Notes: generated from the sequence alone by a model not told the origin. Positions 28,975 through 38,481 are shown, counted from the stretch's first letter. The stretch: 64,000 nt of DNA from Mycobacteroides sp. LB1 (GCF_013449725.1 NZ_JACCFF010000003.1:124001-188000); one strand, 5' to 3'. Numbers and translations are program-made.

Positions 28975-30468
28975 ATGGGTTTCTTGCCTTCTCGGAATTC
29001 TCTCCGTGGTCTGCGGCAGATCGGTGCTGGTCTAGGCACGCTCGACCGTGAGGTGTTCGACGCGGTCGCGGAGTCCCCGAGCCCGCTGCTGGACACGGTC
29101 ATGCCGCGGCTCACGCGCGCCGCGGACCATTCCAAGCTCTGGATCGGGATCGGTGCCGGGCTGGCGATATTCGGCAAGCCGGCGATGCAGCGCGGTGCCA
29201 CGCGTGGGCTGCTGTCCTTGGCGATGACAAGCGCGGTCACCAATCAGGTGGCCAAACGGCTGAGACGGCGTACGCGGCCGGACCATATGTCGGTGCCGCT
29301 CGTGCGTCGCAGCCGACGGCTACCCACGTCTTCGTCGCTGCCCTCGGGCCATTCGGCGAGCGCCGCGGCCTTCGCGGTGGGGGCGGGGCTCGAGAGCCCG
29401 CCGCTAGGCCTGGGACTCGCGCTGCTGGCCGGGCTGGTCGGCCTGTCCCGGGTGGCTACCGGCGTCCACTACCCCGGCGATGTGTTCGCGGGATTCGGGA
29501 TTGGTGCCGGGATAGCGGTCTTGGGTGCCCGGGTGGTGCCGCCGATTACGCAGACGGCGGTACCAGCGGCGGACCCGCTGCGGGTGGATACCGCCCCGCG
29601 TCCCGACGGCGCGGGCGTCGTGTTGGTGGTCAACCCGGCCTCCGGTGACGGGACCGGGCAGCGGATTCTGGATCAGGTACGAAAAGCATTGCCCCGTACC
29701 GAAATCGTCGAACTGAACAAGGGTGACGACGTGATCGAGGTGATGCGCAGTGCGGCGCGCCGGGCCGAGGTGCTGGCGGTGGGCGGCGGTGACGGCACGG
29801 TGGCATGTGCCGCAGGTGTGGCGGCGGAGACCGATACACCGCTGGCCGTCTTTCCCGGCGGCACGTTCAACCACTTCGCCAAGGACATCGGCTGCGAGAG
29901 CGTGGTCAAGACGGTCGATGCCATCCGCCGGGGTAGCGCCAGCCGCGTCGATCTGGTCTACCTGAACGAGAGCCAGGTGGTGATCAACACCGCCAGCATC
30001 GGCTCCTATCCGAAGTTCGTGCAGATCCGCGAGAAGCTCGAACGTCGGATAGGCAAGCCGCTGGCCAGTGTGTACGCGATGTTGCACATCGCGCGCCGCG
30101 ATCATCCGGTGCGTATCCGCTTCGATAACAAGACCGTCCAGACATCGCTCTTCTTCCTGGGCAATTCGGCTTATCTGCCATCGGGTTTCGCCCCTTCGGT
30201 GCGGCCTCGTCTCGATGACGGCCTCATCGACGTGCGCATCCTGGAAACCGGGCGCAAGTTCAGCAGTGTGCGGATCCTGACGGCACTGGTGCTGGGGCGG
30301 CTACCGCGCAGCCCGCTCTACCACGAGCTGCAGGTGCCCGAGTTTTCCTTCACCGCGGTGGACGGCCCGACTGTGCTCGCACGTGACGGCGAGGCGGGGG
30401 ACACGTACACGGATGCCAGTTTCAAGGTTCGTTACCGGGCGTTGAGTGTGCTCCGCCCGCTGCCCTGA
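28975..30468 (+). CDS. Fusion of PAP2 phosphatase and diacylglycerol/sphingosine kinase-type lipid kinase
   Basis: The 497-residue protein joins two opposing activities. Residues about 60-195 form a membrane PAP2 domain with the three motifs KRLRRRTRP, PSGHSA and SRVATGVHYPGD. Residues about 215-495 form a DAGK-type lipid kinase with VVNPASG, GGGDGTV and FPGGTFNHFAKD. It may process lipid phosphates such as phosphatidate or polyprenyl phosphates. ATG 28975 is taken as start; upstream in-frame starts overlap the previous gene. The last 47 bp overlap the 3' end of a convergent PAP2 gene. Confidence 0.85.
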   Translation: MGFLPSRNSLRGLRQIGAGLGTLDREVFDAVAESPSPLLDTVMPRLTRAADHSKLWIGIGAGLAIFGKPAMQRGATRGLLSLAMTSAVTNQVAKRLRRRTRPDHMSVPLVRRSRRLPTSSSLPSGHSASAAAFAVGAGLESPPLGLGLALLAGLVGLSRVATGVHYPGDVFAGFGIGAGIAVLGARVVPPITQTAVPAADPLRVDTAPRPDGAGVVLVVNPASGDGTGQRILDQVRKALPRTEIVELNKGDDVIEVMRSAARRAEVLAVGGGDGTVACAAGVAAETDTPLAVFPGGTFNHFAKDIGCESVVKTVDAIRRGSASRVDLVYLNESQVVINTASIGSYPKFVQIREKLERRIGKPLASVYAMLHIARRDHPVRIRFDNKTVQTSLFFLGNSAYLPSGFAPSVRPRLDDGLIDVRILETGRKFSSVRILTALVLGRLPRSPLYHELQVPEFSFTAVDGPTVLARDGEAGDTYTDASFKVRYRALSVLRPLP

Positions 30469-31108
30469 GGGGCCACGGTGGCAGCACCAGCAGACAGGCC
30501 ACGAAGTACGCGTAGCCCAGTGCCCATCCCGCCACCACATCTGAGGGGTGGTGGACGTTCAGCAGAACTCGACCGACACCGATCGCGAGAATCAGTACCG
30601 TGCCGAGCATCCCGCCCCAGAGGCGTAGCGTGGCACCTGCTTTCGGCATGAACACGGCTAGCAGCGCAAGCACACTGACAACTGTGCCGACGGCATGTCC
30701 GGAGGGGAAGGACGATGCGTAGGCGCCGACCAGAGCGGTTTCCGGGCGCGGCCGATTCACCAGCAGCTTGGCCAGTTCGGTGACCACCGCGCTGAGTTCC
30801 ACGGTGAGCACCAGGAACACGGCCACTCGCGGCTGGCGTCGTACCAGGAGCACGATGACAACCACCGCGACGGCGAGCCGGAATGCGGTGGGGCCCAAGA
30901 CGGTGCAGAACACGTCCCACGCGGTGACCCAGCCGGGATGGGCGACGCCGTACTCGTGTGCGGGATCCAGCGCCGCGGCATCGAGCCCAGCGAGCCAGCT
31001 CCACTGCCGCACATAGCCCAGCCACAGCAGTGCGTATATAAGGAGGGCTGCGCCGGCGGATACCGGCAGCCAACGGGAATCCTGGCCGGTGGTCCTCGGC
31101 ATGCTCAT
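30422..31108 (-). CDS. PAP2-family membrane phosphatase at the end of the galactan export operon
   Basis: The 228-residue protein with about six TM segments carries the PAP2 motifs KLLVNRPRPE (C1), PSGHAVG (C2) and GVGRVLLNVHHPSDV (C3). It likely removes phosphate from a lipid-linked substrate such as decaprenyl (pyro)phosphate or another isoprenoid phosphate. The open frame extends far upstream inside wzm; the start at ATG 31108 is preferred because it overlaps the wzm stop as ATGA. Being coupled to wzt-glfT1-wzm suggests a role in recycling the lipid carrier of galactan (inference). Its 3' end overlaps the convergent PAP2-kinase gene. Confidence 0.85.
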   Translation of the reverse strand: MSMPRTTGQDSRWLPVSAGAALLIYALLWLGYVRQWSWLAGLDAAALDPAHEYGVAHPGWVTAWDVFCTVLGPTAFRLAVAVVVIVLLVRRQPRVAVFLVLTVELSAVVTELAKLLVNRPRPETALVGAYASSFPSGHAVGTVVSVLALLAVFMPKAGATLRLWGGMLGTVLILAIGVGRVLLNVHHPSDVVAGWALGYAYFVACLLVLPPWPLRAAGGAHSTPGNEP

Positions 31109-31938
31109 ACCCAGTACGGAACCCTGGCGCGGTATTGGCGCATCACCACGAGAGCGATAATCCAACCGACGATGGTGATGGTGCCCGCGATGACCCAGTG
31201 GTGGACCTGCTGATCGAGCCCGAGTAGTGGATCGCGGACGATGGCCAGGAAATGCACGAATGGGTTGAGCTGCACCACGGTGGCCAGCTTCCCGACCCGC
31301 TCGTTGAGCATGTTCTCGTTCCAGATGATCGGCGTCATGAAGAACAACAGCTGCACCAGGCTGCCCAACAGCGGCGCAATATCGCGATAGCGGGTGGCCA
31401 TGACCCCGAAAACCAGTGAAACCCATACGCAATTGAGCGTGATCAACACCAGCGCGGGGATGAAACTGAGATCGGAGTAATGCCAGTGCGGCGGATACAC
31501 AGCGATGACGATAAGAAAGATGATGATGTTGTGCGCGAACAACAGGAGCTGCCGCCACACCAGCCGGTAGACGTGGACGCTGAGCGGCGTCGGCAACTGC
31601 TTGATCAGGCCCTCGTTGGCGACGAAGACGTCTGAGCCCTCCAGGATCGCGGCGTTGAACAGATTCCAAACGATCAAACCGATTGTCACGTAGGGCAGAT
31701 GTTCGGCCAGGGGGAGTTTGAACAGCTGCGAGTACAGGATGCCCATCGCCAGCGCAGTCGATCCGGTGGCGATGGTGATCCAAAACGGTCCCAGTACCGA
31801 ACGCCGGTAGCGCTGCTTGATGTCCTGCCAGCCCAGCTGTAACCACAGCTGGCGATGCTCGAAGCCCTCTGCCAGGTCACGCCACGCGCGTTTGAACGTC
31901 CGGGAGTCCGAAGATAACCCCAGTAGTTCCTCACTCAT
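31105..31938 (-). CDS. wzm: Wzm, galactan ABC exporter permease
   Basis: The 277-residue ABC-2 type permease has six TM segments and the polysaccharide exporter signature near WLQLGWQDIKQRYRRSVLG at its N-terminus, shown here in part. With Wzt it exports the lipid-linked galactan of arabinogalactan (Rv3783 equivalent). ATG 31938 is chosen because it overlaps the glfT1 stop by 8 bp and excludes a non-homologous upstream extension. Its stop overlaps the next gene by ATGA. The tight overlaps mean one translationally coupled operon. Confidence 0.92.
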   Translation of the reverse strand: MSEELLGLSSDSRTFKRAWRDLAEGFEHRQLWLQLGWQDIKQRYRRSVLGPFWITIATGSTALAMGILYSQLFKLPLAEHLPYVTIGLIVWNLFNAAILEGSDVFVANEGLIKQLPTPLSVHVYRLVWRQLLLFAHNIIIFLIVIAVYPPHWHYSDLSFIPALVLITLNCVWVSLVFGVMATRYRDIAPLLGSLVQLLFFMTPIIWNENMLNERVGKLATVVQLNPFVHFLAIVRDPLLGLDQQVHHWVIAGTITIVGWIIALVVMRQYRARVPYWV

Positions 31939-32866
31939 TGTCACTCTCCTGTACCGAAGGCGTCGGGTTGCCCGGCCGCCCGAACTGCTCACGTCGGCCC
32001 AAGCCTCGCAAGGCAATCCATTCACGCATGCCGGAAAGATCCCGTCGGGTGATCAGGAAGTACCAGCCGAAGCGCACCCATTCCTGGGGCAGCAGCTTGC
32101 GCATGCCGGGCTGGGACATCAGGTAGCCGCGGTTGCGGTAGGTGAAGTAACGCTTGGTGGCATCGTCGGGGTACTGAGTGTGCATGCGGCCGCCCAGGAT
32201 CGGTTTGAACTCGGCGGCGCCATTGGGATGCAGATACGTTGCGTCCAAACAGGTTCCGAACGGCAGGCCGGAGCGCACGAGTCGCCGGTGCACGTCTACC
32301 TCGTCGCCGCGCACGAACAGGCGCAGGTCGGGAACGCCCACGGCTTCCAGGGTTTCGGCACGAAACAGCGCACCGTTGAACAGCGACGCGATACCCGGCA
32401 AGAGGTCTTGGCCGGCTTCGGTGCGAAGTTCCTCCACCCGCCGGCGCCACACCAGGCCGCGGCGCAACGGAAACGCCAACCGACCGGGATCGTCGATATC
32501 GCAGACCATCGGCGATACCTCGGCGAGGCGATGCCTGCGGGCGCAGGCCAGCAGGGTTTCCAGAACTTCGGTCCCGCCGGGGCGGCCGTCGTCGTCGGCA
32601 AGCCACACCCAGTCGGCGCCCAGGGTGAGTGCATGCAGCATGCCGAGGGCGAATCCCCCTGCACCCCCGAGGTTTCGGCGCGATCCCAGGTATGTCGTGG
32701 CGATAGGCTGGCCGTCGACCAGGGCCTTGACGGCGGGGTCGTTGTCGTTATCGACCACGATGAGGTGTGTCGGCAACGTGGTTTGAGACGTGACGATCTT
32801 CAGCGACTCGGCAAGCTCGACCGGGCGCCGATAGGTGACAACGACAGCGACGACCGCGTTAGGCAT
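31931..32866 (-). CDS. glfT1: GlfT1, initiating galactofuranosyltransferase
   Basis: The 311-residue GT2 enzyme has VVVTYRRPVELAESL at the start, the LADDDG metal-binding motif (about residue 90), NGALFR and the FVRGDEVD region. GlfT1 adds the first two galactofuranose residues to the decaprenyl-linked rhamnose-GlcNAc primer (Rv3782 equivalent). ATG 32866 overlaps the wzt stop by 8 bp and gives normal length; the longer frame to 32923 has no homology support. Its position between wzt and wzm is the conserved mycobacterial order. Confidence 0.93.
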   Translation of the reverse strand: MPNAVVAVVVTYRRPVELAESLKIVTSQTTLPTHLIVVDNDNDPAVKALVDGQPIATTYLGSRRNLGGAGGFALGMLHALTLGADWVWLADDDGRPGGTEVLETLLACARRHRLAEVSPMVCDIDDPGRLAFPLRRGLVWRRRVEELRTEAGQDLLPGIASLFNGALFRAETLEAVGVPDLRLFVRGDEVDVHRRLVRSGLPFGTCLDATYLHPNGAAEFKPILGGRMHTQYPDDATKRYFTYRNRGYLMSQPGMRKLLPQEWVRFGWYFLITRRDLSGMREWIALRGLGRREQFGRPGNPTPSVQESDNE

Positions 32867-33650
32867 GCTGGTCGTCTTCGGCGAGGATCTGGGCCACGTG
32901 ATCCGCGGCCTCATTGCCCTCATAGGCGCGGACTACATCCTCGATACCGCCGCTCATCTTGATGGTGCCGTGGTCGATCCACATTGCCGTGTTGCACAGG
33001 CGGGCCAGGAATTCGTTGGAGTGGCTGGCGAAGACGAGCATGCCGGACCGTTTCACTAGCTCCTGCAACCGGATTCGGGCCTTTTTCATGAATTCGGCAT
33101 CGACCGCTCCGATGCCTTCGTCGAGCAGCAGGATCTCCGGGTCGATGCTGGTGACTACGCCCATGGACAGGCGAACGCGCATACCGCTGGAATACGTACG
33201 CATCGGCATGGAGAGGTACTCGCCCAATTCGGTGAAGTCGGCGATCTCTTCGACCTTGGCCTGCATCTGCTTGCGGGTCTGTCCTAGGAACATGCCGCGG
33301 ATGATGATGTTCTCGTACCCGGAGATCTCCGGATCCATGCCCACACCCAAGTCGAAGACGGGCGCCACCCGACCCTGGACGTACGAGCTGCCCCGGGTGG
33401 GTTCGTATATTCCCGAAAGAAGCCGCAGCAGAGTCGATTTACCCGCGCCGTTGTGGCCGACGAGCCCGACTCGATCGCCCTCCTTGAGTGAGAGCGTGAT
33501 GTCCCGCAACGCCTCGATGACCACCACATTCGAGGCGTTGCGTCCGATGGCGCCACCGGCCTTGCCCAGGAACGCCTTCTTCAGCGAGCGCGACTTAGCG
33601 TCGAAAATCGGAAACTCTACCCACGCCTCGTGGGTCTGGATACTGACCAC
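32859..33650 (-). CDS. wzt: Wzt, galactan ABC exporter ATPase
   Basis: The 263-residue ABC ATPase has Walker A GHNGAGKSTLLR, signature YSSGMRVRLSMG and Walker B PEILLLDEGIGAVD. It lacks a C-terminal carbohydrate-binding extension, as in mycobacterial Wzt (Rv3781 equivalent). It powers Wzm in moving the lipid-linked galactan across the membrane. It starts 2 bp after the bpa stop and overlaps glfT1 by 8 bp. Confidence 0.93.
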   Translation of the reverse strand: MVSIQTHEAWVEFPIFDAKSRSLKKAFLGKAGGAIGRNASNVVVIEALRDITLSLKEGDRVGLVGHNGAGKSTLLRLLSGIYEPTRGSSYVQGRVAPVFDLGVGMDPEISGYENIIIRGMFLGQTRKQMQAKVEEIADFTELGEYLSMPMRTYSSGMRVRLSMGVVTSIDPEILLLDEGIGAVDAEFMKKARIRLQELVKRSGMLVFASHSNEFLARLCNTAMWIDHGTIKMSGGIEDVVRAYEGNEAADHVAQILAEDDQHA

Positions 33651-33652
33651 GC

Positions 33653-34180
33653 TTACAGGTACTGGCCGGTGCCGCTGCCACCCTGTGCGGGCACCGAAAG
33701 ACCCGGCGGCAGCGCCCCTTGACGCATCTGCTGAAGCTGTGAGCGGGCGGCCATCTGCTGAGCGAAGAGCGCTGTCTGAATGCCGTGGAACAGCCCCTCT
33801 AGCCAGCCCACCAGCTGCGCCTGGGCGATGCGCAGCTCGCCGTCCGAGGGAACGGTGTCCTCGTTGAACGGCAGGGCGAGACGCTCCAGCTCCTCACGGA
33901 GCTCGGGGGCCAACCCGTCTTCCAACTCACGAACGGACTTGGCGTGGATCTCGCGCAGTCGGGTGCGGCTGGCGTCGTCGAGGGGAGCCGCTCGCACCTC
34001 CTCAAGCAGCTGCTTGATCATCGTGCCGATCCGCATCACCTTGGCGGGTTGTTCCACCAGGTCGGTGATCGACATGTCGTCGTCTGCGGCATCGGCGCCC
34101 TTGTCGGAATCCTCCACGCCCAGAACGATTACCTCGTCCTCGCTGTCGTCAGAGTTTTCACCGTGACCGGGATGGGTCAT
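33653..34180 (-). CDS. bpa: Bpa/PafE bacterial proteasome activator
   Basis: The 175-residue protein has an acidic disordered N-terminus, a helical core (about 45-155) and a C-terminus ending GQYL, the motif with which Bpa docks on the 20S proteasome to open its gate without ATP. This is the Rv3780 equivalent. Its ATG overlaps the stop of the preceding membrane protein by ATGA, and wzt follows after 2 bp, so a proteolysis factor is embedded in a cell-wall export operon, as in M. tuberculosis. Confidence 0.94.
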   Translation of the reverse strand: MTHPGHGENSDDSEDEVIVLGVEDSDKGADAADDDMSITDLVEQPAKVMRIGTMIKQLLEEVRAAPLDDASRTRLREIHAKSVRELEDGLAPELREELERLALPFNEDTVPSDGELRIAQAQLVGWLEGLFHGIQTALFAQQMAARSQLQQMRQGALPPGLSVPAQGGSGTGQYL

Positions 34181-36159
34181 CTGTCACCTTCCGCATCTGA
34201 TTTCCGGTCGCCCACCCATTCGTAGATGCGGGCGGCGCCGTTGTCGTACAGCTTTCTCCATGATCGGGATCTGTCCAACGACCTTAGTCCGTCGGGAACC
34301 TTGAACCCCTGGACCACAGGAGTGCTGGTCATGACATAGCGAATGTTCAGTGCATGCACAGCTTCTGTCACGCGCCTGTCGGTATCGGCGTCGTCGGCGT
34401 AGGCCCAGAAGATGTACCGGTGATAGCCCGGTCCCTCCTGCTGTGGGTAGTCATAGTGCGTCCACAGCGGATGCAGGCCCGCTACCGCGTACATCCACCC
34501 GGAGCCGTCGACGTTTCCGTCGCCGATGGTGGAGTCCTTGGCATCGGGCAGGGTCGCCAAGTAGGCCATCGCGGCGAGCTTCTTGGGGCCGATCATCACC
34601 TGGTCGTACTTGGCGCTGACGAGGTACTTATGCGGCAGGAAGTAGTGGCGGGCGGAAAAGCTGCACACCAGGGCCAGCGCGATGGCCGTGGCCACTAGCG
34701 CCCATCTTCGTGTTCGCTCCCCTCGCACCCTCTTCAGCACGGCGTACGCCAGAGTGAACAGACCGATCCCGGCGGCCGGGGCCAGTAGCAGGCAGACGAT
34801 GGCCGACAGTCGGCGCGGGTCACTGTAGAACGCGTCGGAGAACAGGGCCACCGCATGGCCTACGAACCCGCCAAAGGATCTGGAGGAGTGGACAATCGCG
34901 ACGATCAACAGCAGCCAGACGGCGATCGGCCAGTACACTCGCTTCACGATCAACACGATGGCGCCGAGTGCTGCCAGCCACAGCAGCGCGGACTGCACCG
35001 GGTAGTCGGCCAGGTGCCGGGTGTGCTGGGTGAGGGCATTCAGCAGCGCGCGCTTCTTACCCCACGGTGTGCCGAATTGATGCCCGGCGATGATCTCGGA
35101 CAGCTGTAGCAGGGTGCGTAGCTGCGGGTAGAGCAGCACTAGCGAGCCCATGCCCGCGACGGCCAGCGGCACGAAGCCATTTCCCAAGCGGCGTACTGAT
35201 TTTCGTTCCGTGCCACTGCTCCTGCGTCGGGATAGTGGTGCCAGCACCCACCACGCCGCCACGAAGACGACCACCACGATGGCGCCCGAGGTATGCACGG
35301 AGGCGATACCCACGAATGCCACGATCGCGACCGGTACGCGGCTGCGATCGGCGACGACGCTGGTGATGGCGATCATCACCGGGCCCACCAGGGCGAAGGA
35401 AACCAGGTTCGGGATGGCCGCGACGTGGAATTCGACATAGGGCAGCGCGGTGAACGATGCCGAGAGTGCGGCGGCAGTGGCCGCGGAGCCGGCCTGGAAG
35501 GTGAGGCTGCTGCGGCCGCGCAGCATCTGCCATGCCAGCGTCGCCGCCGAGAGCGGGAAGAGCAGCGACCCGGCGACCGCGTAGAGCGTGTAGCTCGTGG
35601 TGGGGGCGGCCCCGGTCAGCTGGCAGAGCACCGCGGCCAGCCCGTGGAAGGCCGACGGGTAGTAGAGGGTGGCGTGGGTCTCGACGTTGCGGAGGTCGCC
35701 CATGCGGGTCGACGATGCTTGCCCGGTGTCGAGGATGTAGCGGATGGTGTTTCCGTGCCACATCGAGTCCCAGGTGCTCGGAATCGACTGCCAGTTGGTG
35801 AGCCCGCGCAGGAATGCGTAGGCGATGAGCGCGGTCCCGATCACGATGCCGAACGTGACGGCGATCAGTGCCGCCCGATTTTGTGACGGAGATTGTTCAG
35901 CGTGCTCTTTCGGCCGCAGCCACCGCCAGAACAGCTGCGCGATGACGATCGCACCGAGAAGCGCAAACCCGGCGGAAACTGAGTTCCACGGTATGCCGAT
36001 TGAGCCAAAGACGACTATGCAGAACCCAACTAGCCCGTAGGTCAATGCAGGTGCGGTGACGGCGGCTGAATGCGTTGGTAGCCCGAAGGCTCGGCCAATC
36101 AGCCAGCCCGGGACGAACAGCAACAGCAGTGCCGCAGCCACCCCGAAAGCAAGCGACAT
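34177..36159 (-). CDS. Large multi-TM membrane protein, Rv3779-like (GT-C-type candidate)
   Basis: The 660-residue protein has about 11-13 TM segments, starting with a hydrophobic N-terminus (AFGVAAALLLLFVPGWLIG), and a C-terminal soluble region of about 150 residues (WTHYDYPQQEGPGYHR). By position it is the equivalent of M. tuberculosis Rv3779, for which a role in polyprenyl-phosphomannose formation has been proposed; I cannot confirm that from sequence. It belongs to the integral membrane family now grouped as DUF6541 (recognised from overall pattern). It heads the operon bpa-wzt-glfT1-wzm-PAP2. Confidence 0.75.
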   Translation of the reverse strand: MSLAFGVAAALLLLFVPGWLIGRAFGLPTHSAAVTAPALTYGLVGFCIVVFGSIGIPWNSVSAGFALLGAIVIAQLFWRWLRPKEHAEQSPSQNRAALIAVTFGIVIGTALIAYAFLRGLTNWQSIPSTWDSMWHGNTIRYILDTGQASSTRMGDLRNVETHATLYYPSAFHGLAAVLCQLTGAAPTTSYTLYAVAGSLLFPLSAATLAWQMLRGRSSLTFQAGSAATAAALSASFTALPYVEFHVAAIPNLVSFALVGPVMIAITSVVADRSRVPVAIVAFVGIASVHTSGAIVVVVFVAAWWVLAPLSRRRSSGTERKSVRRLGNGFVPLAVAGMGSLVLLYPQLRTLLQLSEIIAGHQFGTPWGKKRALLNALTQHTRHLADYPVQSALLWLAALGAIVLIVKRVYWPIAVWLLLIVAIVHSSRSFGGFVGHAVALFSDAFYSDPRRLSAIVCLLLAPAAGIGLFTLAYAVLKRVRGERTRRWALVATAIALALVCSFSARHYFLPHKYLVSAKYDQVMIGPKKLAAMAYLATLPDAKDSTIGDGNVDGSGWMYAVAGLHPLWTHYDYPQQEGPGYHRYIFWAYADDADTDRRVTEAVHALNIRYVMTSTPVVQGFKVPDGLRSLDRSRSWRKLYDNGAARIYEWVGDRKSDAEGDR

Positions 36160-36268
36160 TGTTCTAGTATGACTACACGAGACGGCGCCGTTGACCCTCG
36201 TCCGTCGGCGCGTGGTGCAAGGACGGGTTCAGTGCCGTGACCTGTAGTGAGCATCTAAGGTGTCTGGC

Positions 36269-37465
36269 ATGGCATATGACGTCGCCCGGGTGCGCGGTTT
36301 GCACCCGACACTCGGCGACGGATGGGTGCATTTCGACACTCAGGCCGGGATGCTCATCCCCGATGCGGTTGCTACGACTGTATCCACAGCCTTCCGCGGA
36401 TCCTTCTCCGACACGCGCGGACCCCACCCCAGCGCGCGCCGCAGTGCAGCCGTGTTGGAGGCCGCCCGGCAGGCCGCTGCCGACCTGGTGGGCGCCGACC
36501 CGCGTGGTGTGGTGCTGGGCAGCGATCGTGCCGTTCTGCTCAACTCGTTGGCCGAGGGGTCGTCCTCCAAGGCGGGGCTGGGCTACGAGCTGGTGGTGTC
36601 CAGGCTCGACGAAGAGGCCAATGTTCAGCCCTGGCTGCGTTCGGCCAACCGGTATGGAGCCAAGGTCAAGTGGGCCGAGGTGGACATCGAATCCGGCGAC
36701 CTGCCGTCCTGGCAGTGGGAGTCGTTGCTTACCAAGCCGACTCGGTTGGTGGCCGTGACGGCGGCGTCGTCGACCCTGGGAACGGTGCCTGACCTGCAGC
36801 AGGCCACGAAGCTTGCGCACGCGGTCAGCGGCATCGTGGTGATGGACTGTTCGAGCCTGGTGCCGTACCGGGCCGTGGACATCGAGGCTCTCGACGCCGA
36901 TGTTGTTGCGTTCAACGCGACGGCTTGGGGTGGACCCCCGGTTGGTGTGTTGGTGTTTCGCGACCCTGCGCTGCTGGATTCGATCAGTTCGATATCGCTG
37001 GATCCGTACGCGAGTGGCCCGGCACGGCTTGAGCTGGGCGGGCATCAGTTCGCGATGCTGGCCGGACTGGTAGCGAGCGTGGAGTACCTGGCGGGTCTTG
37101 ACGAGTCCGCCTCGGGTACCCGGCGTGAGCGGCTGCTGACGTCCTTGAACTCGGCAGGTGCATATCTGGACTGGCTGTTCAGATATCTGGTGAGCGCGCT
37201 GCGGACCCTGCCGCGTGTCATGGTCATCGGAGCTCCCGAGGATCGGATCCCTGCGCTCAGCTTCACCGTCATCGGGGTTCCGGCGGATCGGGTGGTGCAG
37301 CGCCTGGCCGATAACGGTGTGTGCGCGATCGCGAACACCAGCTCGCGGGTGCTCGACGCGATCGGTGTCAACGAGATCGGTGGCGCGATAACGGTCGGGT
37401 TGGGGCACTATTCAACGGCTGCCGAGGTTGACCAGCTGGTCCGCGCGGTCGCCTCACTGGGCTGA
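36269..37465 (+). CDS. Class V aminotransferase-fold protein lacking the PLP lysine (Rv3778c-like)
   Basis: The 398-residue protein aligns by motifs with the cysteine desulfurase/class V aminotransferase fold: FDTQAG near the start, [22 protein letters not shown] for the cofactor Asp region, then [12 protein letters not shown] where active members have SGHKxxGPxG. No Lys is present there, so the internal aldimine cannot form in the usual way. The function is therefore unclear; it may be a non-catalytic or altered enzyme. ATG 36269 (MAYDVAR) is preferred over GTG 36260. It is divergent from the Rv3779-like gene, as in M. tuberculosis. Confidence 0.82.
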   Translation: MAYDVARVRGLHPTLGDGWVHFDTQAGMLIPDAVATTVSTAFRGSFSDTRGPHPSARRSAAVLEAARQAAADLVGADPRGVVLGSDRAVLLNSLAEGSSSKAGLGYELVVSRLDEEANVQPWLRSANRYGAKVKWAEVDIESGDLPSWQWESLLTKPTRLVAVTAASSTLGTVPDLQQATKLAHAVSGIVVMDCSSLVPYRAVDIEALDADVVAFNATAWGGPPVGVLVFRDPALLDSISSISLDPYASGPARLELGGHQFAMLAGLVASVEYLAGLDESASGTRRERLLTSLNSAGAYLDWLFRYLVSALRTLPRVMVIGAPEDRIPALSFTVIGVPADRVVQRLADNGVCAIANTSSRVLDAIGVNEIGGAITVGLGHYSTAAEVDQLVRAVASLG

Positions 37466-37491
37466 GGGCCCACGCTCTTCGCGCAAGCGGC

Positions 37492-38481
37492 TCATCGCAG
37501 CGTCAGTAGCACCTTCCCGACTACCTCGCCGCTCTCCAGCAGACGATGCGCTTTCGCGGCCTGGCTGAGGGGGATCTCGGCACCCACGACCGGCCGGACC
37601 TTTCCTGCCTCGACGAGTGGCCACACGTTCCGCACCACGGAATCCACGATCGCCGCCTTGCCGGATGGGCCGTCGACGGGCCGGGCTCGCAGGGTGGTGG
37701 CGGTGATCGAGCCGCGCTTGGCGATCAGCTTGGCGATGTTCAGCTCCGCGACCACACCGCCCTGCATGCCGATGATGACGAGGTGCCCGTCATTGCCGAG
37801 GGCATCGACATTCCGGTCCAGGTATTTCGCTCCCATGATGTCCAGAATTCGATCGACACCCGCACCGCCGGTGAAACTGTGAACAGCCTGTACAAAATCG
37901 GTGTCGCGATAGTTGATGGTTAAGTCGGCGCCAAGATCACCGCAGGCCTCGAGTTTGTCGGGTGTGCCGGCGGTGACCGCAACCCGCACACCGAGCGCCT
38001 TGGCGACTTGAATGGCGTGGGTGCCGATACCACTGGCGCCGCCATGAATCAGGATGGTTTGTCCGCCAGTCATTCTCGTTGTCATCACCAGGTTCGACCA
38101 CACCGTGCACGCGACTTCGGGTAGCGCGGCCGCTACGTCAAGGTTGATATTTGAAGGAATTGGTAGCAACTGGCTAGCGGGCGCCACCACTTTTTCCGCA
38201 TAGGCACCGCCGGATAACAGCGCGCAAACGGGTTGTCCCACAGCCCATTGCGTAACTTTCTCACCGAGTGCGCTGATGACGCCCGAACATTCGAGACCCA
38301 ATATGGAGCTTGCTCCAGGTGGCGGGGTGTACAAACCCTGACGTTGCAGCAGATCCGCGCGATTAACTGCCGCGGCGGCCACGTCGATCAAGATCTCGCC
38401 CGGACCTGGGATTGGATCGGGAACTTCGGTCCAGCACAGCGCTTCTGGCCCACCCGGATTGTCAACGGTGATAGCGTGCAT
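37492..38481 (-). CDS. NAD(P)H:quinone oxidoreductase, zinc-independent MDR family
   Basis: The 329-residue medium-chain reductase has the quinone oxidoreductase/PIG3-type features AAAVNRADLLQRQGLYTPPPG and nucleotide motif HGGASGIGTHAIQ. The Cys/His zinc ligands of alcohol dehydrogenases are absent. It would reduce quinones or unsaturated carbonyls with NADPH. It matches Rv3777 by position. ATG 38481 (MHAITV) is chosen over an upstream in-frame start. A divergent MarR regulator 95 bp away probably controls it. Confidence 0.9.
   Translation of the reverse strand: MHAITVDNPGGPEALCWTEVPDPIPGPGEILIDVAAAAVNRADLLQRQGLYTPPPGASSILGLECSGVISALGEKVTQWAVGQPVCALLSGGAYAEKVVAPASQLLPIPSNINLDVAAALPEVACTVWSNLVMTTRMTGGQTILIHGGASGIGTHAIQVAKALGVRVAVTAGTPDKLEACGDLGADLTINYRDTDFVQAVHSFTGGAGVDRILDIMGAKYLDRNVDALGNDGHLVIIGMQGGVVAELNIAKLIAKRGSITATTLRARPVDGPSGKAAIVDSVVRNVWPLVEAGKVRPVVGAEIPLSQAAKAHRLLESGEVVGKVLLTLR

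Noticed and set aside
31109..31846. Upstream extension of the PAP2 frame through wzm
   Set aside because: It is an out-of-frame reading of wzm; the PAP2 start coupled to the wzm stop is sufficient.
36173..37408. 411-codon open frame antisense to the Rv3778c-like gene
   Set aside because: Low-complexity Arg/His/Gln-rich translation; the plus-strand frame has clear family motifs.
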